A stretch of 64,000 nucleotides of DNA from contig NZ_JAFIEU010000043.1 of assembly GCF_020832325.1 (NCBI RefSeq), forward strand, positions 1 to 64,000, given 5' to 3'. The position numbers and the translations under genes are program-made. Of this stretch, positions 25,852 through 34,200 are shown in pieces. Position 1 is the stretch's first letter; each line of letters begins with the position of its first letter. Source of the stretch: Lunatimonas sp. (GTDB taxonomy: Bacteria > Bacteroidota > Bacteroidia > Cytophagales > Cyclobacteriaceae). The notes beneath the pieces were generated by a model, which worked only from the letters and a program-made list of their open reading frames with translations, ran no database searches and was not told where the DNA came from.

Positions 25852-26925
25852 ATGAAACCCACTCTATTTAGAAAAAACCTAGCAGTCCTGGTGCATGTAC
25901 TTGCCTGGCTATTGGTCGCATTGGCGCTCTTTGTCATCAATCCTTTGTCTTGGAAGATAGATCTGCCTACAGAATTTTGGATAAAACAGTTTCTTATCCT
26001 AACCATATTAATTTGGTCCTTTTACGGAAATATTTTGTACGTAGCACCAAAATTCCTGTTTAAAGGAAACTATTGGCAATACCTCTTCATCGTCTTGTTT
26101 ACCGGGTTAGCGTTTGTCCTGATTTTACAAAAATACGACACTTGGGTAGAGTTTTCACGGTTGATGCACGAGGCATTCCGTCCGGAACAGGCGTACGTTC
26201 CCAAGCCCAAAAGCTATACTTGGGACATCGTTTTTTATCTTCAGTATGCACTGAGTATAGGTATCAGTACCAGCATCGCCGCCGTTCAGAAGTGGCAGCT
26301 GGAGGATCTGGTGAGGCGGCAATTGGAGGAGCAGAAAAAACTATCCGAGCTATCCTATCTGAAGGCACAAATCAATCCGCACTTCTTCTTTAATACGCTA
26401 AACAACATCTACGCACTTATTAACTTTGATGTTGAACAGGCCAAAACAGCACTATTAAAGCTTTCGAGGATGATGCGCTATGTGCTATACGAAACGGAAA
26501 AAGACAAGACCCTGCTCAGCAGTGAAATTAGCTTTATCAAGGACTACATTTCCCTGATGCAAATGCGCGTATCTGACAAGGTGAAATTTGATATTCGCAT
26601 TCAGGAGAAATTCGAGGAAATACCGATTGCCCCCATGATGATCCTACCCTTTATAGAGAATTGCTTCAAACACGGTGTGAGTGGCAGCCAAGAAAGCTAC
26701 ATCAAAATTCATCTTGGAATGGAAGGAAAACGGCTGACCCTCCAAACTGAAAACAAAATCAGTGAAAAAAACCAGGCTAGCCCAGAGACATCCCGCAAGG
26801 GGATAGGCCTGACGAACACCTTGAGAAGGCTCTCTTTGCTTTACAAAAACAAGCATATACTCACCATTGACGATACCAACCCCGAAAAACTCTATCGGGT
26901 AACTCTTTCTATTGATTTAATGTAA
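25852..26925 (+). CDS. LytS-type sensor histidine kinase (HisKA_7TM-less, His_kinase family)
   Basis: The 357-residue protein has four membrane segments (about residues 12-30, 45-63, 75-92 and 124-144), then the His_kinase domain: YLKAQINPHFFFNTLNNIYA with phosphorylatable His177, ILPFIENCFKHGV as N box and KGIGLTNTLRRL as G box. This is the YehU/LytS-type kinase, which pairs with LytTR regulators. Little periplasmic sequence is present, so it may sense a membrane signal. The response-regulator gene follows, 38 bases after the stop counted to its ATG. It diverges from the TonB-dependent receptor gene. Confidence 0.9.
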   Translation: MKPTLFRKNLAVLVHVLAWLLVALALFVINPLSWKIDLPTEFWIKQFLILTILIWSFYGNILYVAPKFLFKGNYWQYLFIVLFTGLAFVLILQKYDTWVEFSRLMHEAFRPEQAYVPKPKSYTWDIVFYLQYALSIGISTSIAAVQKWQLEDLVRRQLEEQKKLSELSYLKAQINPHFFFNTLNNIYALINFDVEQAKTALLKLSRMMRYVLYETEKDKTLLSSEISFIKDYISLMQMRVSDKVKFDIRIQEKFEEIPIAPMMILPFIENCFKHGVSGSQESYIKIHLGMEGKRLTLQTENKISEKNQASPETSRKGIGLTNTLRRLSLLYKNKHILTIDDTNPEKLYRVTLSIDLM

Positions 26926-26963
26926 TCCGTTTGGAAGACGACAAAAATTCGTATCTTTTCGGC

Positions 26964-27704
26964 ATGACCGAGACCAAAATTAGGTGCATTGCAGTGGACG
27001 ATGAGCCGCTTGCCTTGGCTTTGGTAAGTGGATTCATTGTCCAAACGCAGTTTTTAGAGCTAGTCGGTAAGTTTGACAACGCAATCGAAGCCCTTAATTT
27101 TCTCCACCATAACGAGGTGGATTTAGTGTTTCTGGATATCCAAATGCCCGATCTGACTGGAATGGAGCTAGCGCGGGTTTTGGAGGGCCGAAAGCATCTC
27201 CATAACCCAAAAATCATCTTTACTACAGCCTACGATCAGTTTGCACTGGAAGGCTACAAAGTAAATGCGCTGGATTATCTTCTTAAGCCGTTTGGCTACG
27301 ACGAATTTCTACGAGCCAGCACAAAAGCCTTCCAGATTACCCAATCTGCCCATTTTCCACCCCAAATCTTCCCTCCGAAAAAGGATTATATTTTCCTAAA
27401 AGTAGAGTATCAGCTGGTTAAAGTATATTTGAGAGATATCGTATGTGTGGAGGGCTATAAAGATTACGTGAAGGTGCACTTAAAGGATAAACCGCATCCC
27501 TTGCTGTCGTTGACCTCATTAAAAAATCTGGAGGAAATCCTCCCTAGAGAGCAATTCATGCGCGTTCACCGCTCTTTTATCGTCTCCTTAGACCATATAG
27601 AGTCCGTTACGAAAAACACTATAAACCTTGGCACTTTCAACATCGCGGTGAGTGATCACTACAAAGATAATTTTTTAAAATTTATGGAAAAATGGATAAG
27701 TTAA
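26964..27704 (+). CDS. LytTR-family response regulator
   Basis: From the ATG at 26964 the product has 246 residues; the TTG at 26931 would add a leader unlike the family. The receiver domain has CIAVDDEPLALALV, VFLDIQMPDLTG with phosphoacceptor Asp58 and TTAYDQFALEGY, NALDYLLKPFGYDEF. The C-terminal LytTR DNA-binding domain (about 145-246) has YIFLKVEYQLVKVYLRDI, CVEGYKDYVKVHLKD and MRVHRSFIVSLDHIE. It is the cognate regulator of the upstream kinase. Targets are unknown; the divergent receptor is the obvious candidate. Confidence 0.93.
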   Translation: MTETKIRCIAVDDEPLALALVSGFIVQTQFLELVGKFDNAIEALNFLHHNEVDLVFLDIQMPDLTGMELARVLEGRKHLHNPKIIFTTAYDQFALEGYKVNALDYLLKPFGYDEFLRASTKAFQITQSAHFPPQIFPPKKDYIFLKVEYQLVKVYLRDIVCVEGYKDYVKVHLKDKPHPLLSLTSLKNLEEILPREQFMRVHRSFIVSLDHIESVTKNTINLGTFNIAVSDHYKDNFLKFMEKWIS

Positions 27705-27901
27705 TCCCTAGTTTACATTTTTTGCACGGGGTTTGCGGGCAGTTAGTTGCGGATATTTTGTTTTCGGGGCCATTTTCCGGTCGTAGAAATTAAAAAAAGA
27801 CGGTTTTTCTTATCAGGCAGGTGCATTCACAAAGCATTTACCGAAAACAGAACTTTCTGTAAGAATACCACGTAAAATCCGAAAAGAAAAAAAATAACAT
27901 T

Positions 27902-28423
27902 ATGAAAACTTTAGGTATCATTGCTTTATCAGTCTTAACCTTCACTTCTTGTCAAAAAAACACCACCGAGGATCGCTTCGTATTTGAAGAGGAAAGGATC
28001 CTAGACCTCGAGACAGGTGACGAGTATTACCTTCAAAATATGGATACCCTCACCGTGGTCAACATTGAGGGGGAAGCGAGCCAAATTGTGGTTTCCGCGG
28101 CACCATTCTCTGACAGTGAGGAGCTGGAATTTTTAATCGCTTCCTACAAAGAGAAAATCTCCGATAGGAAGGAGGACATGTTTACCGAACAAAAATCGAA
28201 AATTATTGACGAGCGCAAGGCCCGTTACGAGGAGTATAGTGACGAAGAATTGCTTGCATTCTTCAATCAAATCCATAAAGACGATGCACCCTACGGCCAG
28301 CAAATGGACGTGATGGCTGAATTGGTAAAAAGAGAAGCCGTTCTCGAAATCGATGTACCAAAACTGTTGGAAATCGATACGGCTAAAGTGGATTTCAACG
28401 CGAGCTACACAGACGGAGAATAG
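27902..28423 (+). CDS. Small acidic lipoprotein of unknown function
   Basis: I recognise no family. The 173-residue product has a lipoprotein signal (GIIALSVLTFTSC, Cys near residue 17). The mature part is very acidic and probably helical: RFVFEEERILDLETGDEYYL, SYKEKISDRKEDMFTEQKSK, IIDERKARYEEYSDEELLAF. The run from about residue 75 to 120 could be a coiled coil. It follows the LytTR regulator by 197 bases and may be independently transcribed. A tandem hairpin ends it. Confidence 0.65.
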   Translation: MKTLGIIALSVLTFTSCQKNTTEDRFVFEEERILDLETGDEYYLQNMDTLTVVNIEGEASQIVVSAAPFSDSEELEFLIASYKEKISDRKEDMFTEQKSKIIDERKARYEEYSDEELLAFFNQIHKDDAPYGQQMDVMAELVKREAVLEIDVPKLLEIDTAKVDFNASYTDGE

Positions 28424-28456
28424 TTTCAACTCGGCTAAGGCCGGCTTCCAACTGAG

Positions 28457-28518
28457 GGTTCCTTCAGGTGGGACGGAACCAAAAGGCACCGGATTAACAG
28501 TATCCGGTGCTTTTTTTT
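28457..28518 (+). terminator. Tandem hairpins with rho-independent terminator
   Basis: A first hairpin GGTTCC (28457-28462) with GGAACC (28475-28480) precedes a second, stronger one, GCACCGGA (28486-28493) with TCCGGTGC (28503-28510), followed by eight T. The second is a typical terminator for the small lipoprotein gene. Confidence 0.85.
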
Positions 28519-28542
28519 AATTGTAATATCAAAAACAGGGCC

Positions 28543-29874
28543 TTACCTCCTTCTACCTCCTATCGCGCCTAACGCCTTTTTAGCCCCGCCCATATTATTC
28601 ATCTGTTTCATCATTTTTTTCATGTCACCAAACTGCTTCATGAGATTGTTTACTTCCTGAATCGTTCGGCCACTACCTGTTGCCAACCGCTTTCTTCTAC
28701 TGCCGTCAATGATATCCGGGTTTTGACGCTCTGTGGGCGTCATGCTCTTGATGATTGCCTCGATGGGTTTAAAGGAATCATCGTCTATATCCATTCCACG
28801 AATGGCTTTCCCCATCCCCGGAATCATTCCCAACAGGTCCTTGATGTTACCCATCTTTTTGATCTGCTCCAACTGGGACAAAAAGTCGTCGAAATTAAAC
28901 TGATTTTTCCGGATTTTGGCATTGATGCGTTTCGCTTCATCTTCGTCAAAAGACTGTTGGGCCTTTTCTACCAAAGAAATCACGTCACCCATGCCCAATA
29001 TGCGTTGCGCCATTCTATCGGGATAGAAAACATCCAGATTTTCCATTTTCTCCCCGGTGGAGATAAACTTGATCGGCTTATTGACCACGTGACGTATAGA
29101 AATCGCCGCACCACCCCTACTATCACCATCTAGCTTGGTTAGCACGACACCATCAAAGTTCAGTCGCTCATCAAACGTTTTTGCTGTATTCACTGCGTCT
29201 TGCCCGGTCATCGAGTCCACTACAAAGAGTGTCTCCGAGGGATTGACCTTTGCTTTTAATGCAGAGATTTCATCCATCATCATGTCATCCACAGCCAAAC
29301 GACCTGCAGTATCGATGATTACCGTTTTCTTTCCTGTCTTCTTAGCATGAGCAATCGCATTGGTAGCGATTAGTACGGCATCTTTGTTATCTGGCTCGGC
29401 ATATACCTCCACACCTATCTGCCCGCCGAGTGTTTTTAGCTGCTCGATCGCTGCCGGTCTATAAATATCACATCCCACCAAAAGAACCTGCCTGCCCTGC
29501 TTTTTTAAATAAGAGGCAAGTTTTCCCGAAAAAGTGGTCTTACCAGAACCCTGAAGCCCCGAGATCAATATCACAGAAGGATCTCCCTTTAAGTTTATAT
29601 CCTCCTTGGTCCCACCCATTAGTGCGGTAAGCTCTTCTTGGGTGATTTTCACCAACAACTGCCCTGGAGATACTGCTATGAGAACATCACGTCCCAAAGC
29701 CTCTTCCTTAATGCGGTCGGTAACATCTTTCGCTACTTTGTAGTTGACATCCGCGTCAATCAGCGCTCTTCTGATTTCTTTTACGGTACTCGCTACATTG
29801 ATCTCGGTGATGGTTCCGGTACCCTTTAAGGTTTTAAATGCCCTGTCTAATTTATAACTCAGATTGTCAAACAT
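28543..29874 (-). CDS. ffh: Signal recognition particle protein Ffh
   Basis: The 443-residue GTPase has the N domain (MFDNLSYKLDRAFKTLKGTG), G domain with ILISGLQGSGKTTFSGKLAS, VGCDIYRPAAIEQL, IIDTAGRLAVDDMM and VLTKLDGDSRGGAA, and the methionine-rich M domain (GDMKKMMKQMNNMGGAKKA) that binds 4.5S RNA and signal peptides. Size is normal. It targets nascent membrane and secreted proteins with SRP RNA and FtsY, which are not in this window. It is a single gene. On the minus strand a TATTTTTG (complement of 29901-29908) fits a -7 box without a clear -33. Confidence 0.97.
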   Translation of the reverse strand: MFDNLSYKLDRAFKTLKGTGTITEINVASTVKEIRRALIDADVNYKVAKDVTDRIKEEALGRDVLIAVSPGQLLVKITQEELTALMGGTKEDINLKGDPSVILISGLQGSGKTTFSGKLASYLKKQGRQVLLVGCDIYRPAAIEQLKTLGGQIGVEVYAEPDNKDAVLIATNAIAHAKKTGKKTVIIDTAGRLAVDDMMMDEISALKAKVNPSETLFVVDSMTGQDAVNTAKTFDERLNFDGVVLTKLDGDSRGGAAISIRHVVNKPIKFISTGEKMENLDVFYPDRMAQRILGMGDVISLVEKAQQSFDEDEAKRINAKIRKNQFNFDDFLSQLEQIKKMGNIKDLLGMIPGMGKAIRGMDIDDDSFKPIEAIIKSMTPTERQNPDIIDGSRRKRLATGSGRTIQEVNNLMKQFGDMKKMMKQMNNMGGAKKALGAIGGRRR

Positions 29875-30055
29875 AGTCGTCTAGTCAATTTTTTCTTTCA
29901 CAAAAATAAATAAAATAAATTCCATAAAAAGATTTACTGCCCATATAATGCCGATTGCCTGCTTTCCCAATCCGATTCAGTCGAAAAACCGGTCATCAAA
30001 AAAACAAAGACCCCAAAAAGAAATTTTTTTACTATTATTTAATTTTATTGTTCAA

Positions 30056-30101
30056 TACAAAAATGTAACTATTCTCTGGGAGCCACAGGTACATTTTTGT
30101 A
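30056..30101. repeat. Twin TACA-N4-TGTA dyads forming a 12-bp inverted repeat
   Basis: TACAAAAATGTA at 30056-30067 and TACATTTTTGTA at 30090-30101 are exact reverse complements of each other, separated by 22 bases. Each is itself a TACA-N4-TGTA palindrome. Centres are 34 bases apart, a little over three helical turns. This looks like a two-site operator, or a hairpin if transcribed. Confidence 0.6.
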
Positions 30102-30196
30102 CAAAACAACGACTTAGACACGTATTGTCAACTTTGTTCAGAAAGCCTCTTACTCCGAAAATATCCAAAAAGCCAAAAACTTGTATTTAGTATGCA

Positions 30197-30223
30197 AAAA
30201 TACCCCGAACAGGGTATTTTTTT
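30197..30223 (+). terminator. Orphan terminator-like hairpin
   Basis: AAAATACCC with GGGTATTTT around a 6-base loop, then TTT. No gene ends nearby on the plus strand, so it terminates an unseen short transcript or has another role such as protection from read-through into the next gene. Confidence 0.55.
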
Positions 30224-30415
30224 GGTAAAAAAAAAATCGTTACTTAGCCGTCGAAAAGAAGTCATAATCAAACGCTTATGAAACCATCCTTGAAATTGGG
30301 TGGTTATATAGATTTGGCTGTGTATGAAATTGAAGTACACCAATAAATCTGTTTACCAACAAATATCATATTAAATTTTAAAAATATGTAACTATAGTCA
30401 AAATTATATGTTATA

Positions 30416-30423
30416 TAAATTTG
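30416..30423 (+). promoter_or_regulatory. Probable -7 element ahead of the DUF6508-like gene
   Basis: TAAATTTG matches TAnnTTTG and lies 19 bases before the ATG at 30443. The -33 region is not clear. Confidence 0.45.
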
Positions 30424-30442
30424 CGAAATAAAACTAAATATC

Positions 30443-30919
30443 ATGAACATGATACAGGAAACTACACCTCTATTTATCCCCATTAGCAGCTTTCCTGACC
30501 ACTGCAGGCAGTTGGCTGGGGGTAACCTAAAACCACTGGTTGACATTGTCCACGAGCTGGAATTCAAATTCTACAAAGCAGAAAAAACGCTCGGAATCCT
30601 CAACTTTAGCGACACACCTTATGAAGTGCTTGGCCTCAAAGGTATCCACGTCCGGCTGCTAGACACGGTCCTTAAATTAAGATTGGTGCCGTTATTTGAT
30701 TGGCAATCCTGGAAACACGAAGCAGAACAATTTTACCATGATCCCTCAAAACTTTACCTATTGGACATCGTAACCTTGGGGAAAATACTGACGGTACTAC
30801 TACGCTCACAAGGCATCTACGAACCCGGATTTCTGGAAGAAAAAATCAAAGACCGCTTCGTACTTAACTTACTCAAAGCGATCGTACATGCCCTTCAAAA
30901 ACACAACTCGGTCAGTTAA
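30443..30919 (+). CDS. DUF6508-like protein
   Basis: The 158-residue protein has no signal or membrane segment. The C-terminal part, YLLDIVTLGKILTVLLRSQG, then GFLEEKIKDRFVLNLLKAI, resembles the DUF6508 family of small proteins; I am moderately sure of this. The N-terminal part has HCRQLAGGNLKPLVDIVHEL and DTPYEVLGLKGIHVRLLDTV. Function is unknown. It is monocistronic, lies after a long AT-rich gap and is followed by a weak hairpin. Its base composition looks more AT-rich than that of the housekeeping genes, which may reflect recent gain. Confidence 0.6.
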   Translation: MNMIQETTPLFIPISSFPDHCRQLAGGNLKPLVDIVHELEFKFYKAEKTLGILNFSDTPYEVLGLKGIHVRLLDTVLKLRLVPLFDWQSWKHEAEQFYHDPSKLYLLDIVTLGKILTVLLRSQGIYEPGFLEEKIKDRFVLNLLKAIVHALQKHNSVS

Positions 30920-30929
30920 CCGTGTTTTT
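30898..30929 (+). terminator. Weak terminator after the DUF6508-like gene
   Basis: AAAACAC (30898-30904) pairs with GTGTTTT (30922-30928), with an inner GGT/ACC pairing and an unpaired five-base bulge. The T run is part of the stem, so efficiency is uncertain. Confidence 0.35.
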
Positions 30930-31175
30930 GTTGCAACGCGTACCTTTTTTGTGTTTATTGCGTACATCATTAAAGCATAAAGTTGAATCATTCGTAGATT
31001 TAGGTATAAGACCAAATGCACTTTTTCACCAAACATTTTGTTGATTTGCGACGTAGTTAGTTTGTCTGGAAGAGAAAAGCGGCCTAGGGAATTAGCGAAA
31101 CGTTAGTAATTTACGGTGATTTGAACTAACGATTTTGGTCGATACCGGTGGCTAACGAAAAAAAGTGCATTTGAA

Positions 31176-31183
31176 TAAATTTG
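31176..31183 (+). promoter_or_regulatory. Probable -7 element of the large T9SS-cargo gene
   Basis: TAAATTTG fits TAnnTTTG and lies 31 bases before the ATG at 31214. No TTTG is found 19 bases upstream. The preceding 250 bases hold no gene. Confidence 0.4.
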
Positions 31184-31213
31184 GCAACCAATTTGCTCTA
31201 ATGTCAAATTAAT

Positions 31214-34200
31214 ATGCTGATCGGATTGAAGATGTTGGACAAACCATTTGAATATCAGTTTAGGGAATGGGGTAGGTCCAAAGTTCTGAATTGCTTCAGT
31301 ACTTTTTTAATGTATGGTCTATTGGTATTTTATAATAGTATAGATCTTCAATCGCAGAGCCTGCCCAGATTAGAGATTTTTAAAGTACCATCTAGCTGCC
31401 CCGGAAATGGTCAGATCACGGCAAATTTGGTAGGCGATGACCTCTCAGAGGTTTCCAACACCACTTACCTGTTGTACATCTCTCCAAATTTCCAAGATCC
31501 TATCGCAACTTCGGAAAATGGGGATTTCTTAGGGCTTTCGGTAGGTAGGTATCTGGTTCGGGCAACAGGTGAGTTCCAAGGAAATCCTTTCACCATTGAT
31601 GAGTTGCTGGTTTTAGAGCAAGAGGAATCTGAAAATTTGGTATTTGACATAAACGCAGAAAATATCTGTAACGGTGATGACGGGGTGATTAGCGTTGTCG
31701 TTTTATCGGGCATTGCCGAAAGTTTTGAGCTTCGCGGACCGATAAATTTCCCACCTCAGACCAATCCTGTTTTTTCTGGCCTTCGTGAGGGGGCGTATAC
31801 GCTCATAGTAACTGACCAATGTGGAGATGCTGTATCCCAGACTTTCCAAGTGTTTAGACCCCAAATTGAAATTGAGACGTCACGCCAACAATTCAAACCC
31901 CTTTTGCCAAGCTGCGGGACAATTTCTGTAGGTCATTCTCTTCGTACATCCGCCCAATCGTTTGAGTTTCCTATAAATCTAGTATACAACATTTACCGTC
32001 CAAATGGAACACTATTTGAAACGATATCCCGTGAATTAACTGCTGATGGTTTCGAGAATGGCTTATTCTTCACAGATTTACCATTTTTTCACGATGAAGC
32101 CTATTCTTATGAACTGCAAGCTGTAGATAATTGTGGTTATGCCTCGCCGGTGGCTACCTTTGAAATAGACAACAAAATAAAAATCTCGGAGGACCTAAGA
32201 TGGGGAGCAGGTCCATGTGGCAACAGGAGGCTGTCCGTCAAACCAATAAACGCGGTGGCTCCGTTTCAAATATTTTTTGACGACTATCCCGAAGGCTTCG
32301 ATCCAGAAGTTTTTAACGAAAAATTCCCAGGCCCCTTCGAAGAAGAAAACATCTTTTTTGGCAGCCCAGCTAATCCTATTCCTGAGGGCTTTTATGATAT
32401 ACGAATCTTAGATGCGTGTGGAAATTCTTCATCTATCACAGTTAATCATATCGTTCGAGTGACGGCGCCGACTAGTACCGTATTAAGAAGCTGTACTCCA
32501 GGGCTCGCGGGTATTGAACTCTTGAATTTTGATTACCAAATGGAGAGTGTTACCTTGATTTCAGGGCCAGAAGAATATGGGCAATCATACCCTGTAGATC
32601 TCTCACAGCATATAAGCCAATCGGACCCACGTAGATTTTTCCTTAGCGAGATACCCTCAGGCACCTATCGATTCGACGTTACAACGAGTTGTGGCCCCGA
32701 ATCCTATAGGGCAACCGTTAACGTTATAGGAACTATGGTTTCGGATAATGTGGTGGAGGTCGAGGAAAATTGCGGATCATTTAACCTATTGCTCAATCAT
32801 ACCAGTAATATCCTAAGTGAACAAAATTTACAGTTTGGCCTTCAAAAACGAGACCCTGTCACAGGAGAGTGGGGACACCCTACAACAGGGGCACGATATA
32901 TTGAAGGCCAGCAATTGTCAAATATTAATTCCGTTTTACTATCCAACGGCCAAACCAATTTTAATTTGGCTTACTCAGGGGACTTACGTGTAGTCAAATC
33001 TGCTCGGGTGTATAAAAATGGGGCTGAAATTGTTTCTGGGCAAAGCTCATTTACACATTGCGTGGAGGAATTAAAAACGTTCAATTTTAGCAGCAGGTCG
33101 ACGCTTGAATCCGTAAACTTCTTTTCTTGTGGAGACGACAACTACGATGTCTATCTTACAACAAGGGGTTATGAACCAATAACCTACAGCATTATTTCAA
33201 TCAATGGCAATCAAGTAAATATCCCGAATGGGACAAGCCCACTTTTTAACAACTTAGAGGCGGGTCGATACAGGTTCCGGATGGTAGATAGATGTGGAAA
33301 CACTTCTACATACAGCCTCACGCTATTTGGTGATAATTTGCCTGTGATTACTCCTTCAAACCTTTGCGAAGGAGAAGTAGGCGAGCTCCAAGTTCCCTTT
33401 TTCGATCAGGTAAGCTACGAATGGTTTCGCGCCGATAATCCGGAAGTAATAATCGGTACCGAAAACAATCTTCAGTTTGCTCCTTTTTCAATAGATACCC
33501 ATGCGGGAGTTTATAATGTGCGATTATCCCACCCAGATACCGGTAGTTGTATCAATGAAGTCCTAGAATTCACCATAGATCCTAATCAACTGAATGGTCA
33601 AGCTGGAACCGGCAAGGAAGAAACAGTATGTATGGGCGAAACTATTAATTTATTCGAGTACCTGAATGGTCCGTTTGGTAACTATGGAAATTGGCATGAT
33701 TTGACAGGAAGTGGACAATTAGCCGGAAACCTTTGGAATACGGATGGACTCTCACCGGGAGTGTACGAGTTTAGGTACGAGATCTTCGGTCTTTGCTCGG
33801 GGGATGACGAAACACTTGTTAAGTTGACATTATTGCCACCAGTAGAAACCCCTGTAGGCGAAACAATTCAGGAATTTTGTCAAGCGGAAGCGTTGACCTT
33901 GGAGATATTGGACGTAAGTGGCGATAATATCCAATGGCATTCAACTCCTGCTGGCAATCAACCCTTGGACTCCACTACACTCCTAGAACATCAGAAGACT
34001 TACTATGCTGAACAAATAATAGATGGGTGTCCCTCAACAGAGAGGCTGCCGGTCACCGTATTAATCTATCCACCTATTTCGAATGTAGGTATCGATGGCG
34101 GAAACCAAGAAGTTTTTCAACTGGAGCAGATTGCCCCTCTTACCGGACAACTTCCCCAAGGCGGAAAATCACCGTATGTATACCGGTGGGAGGTTTCACA

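Larger units (their letters stand above)
29875..30442. other. 568-base AT-rich intergenic region
   Basis: No gene is supported here. On the minus strand a -7 box for ffh lies at 29901-29908. Two copies of the dyad TACA-N4-TGTA lie at 30056-30067 and 30090-30101. An isolated terminator-like hairpin lies at 30197-30223, followed by an A10 tract near 30226-30235. A TAAATTTG -7 element (30416-30423) precedes the DUF6508-like gene. An unannotated small RNA ending at the hairpin is possible but not shown. Confidence 0.55.
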
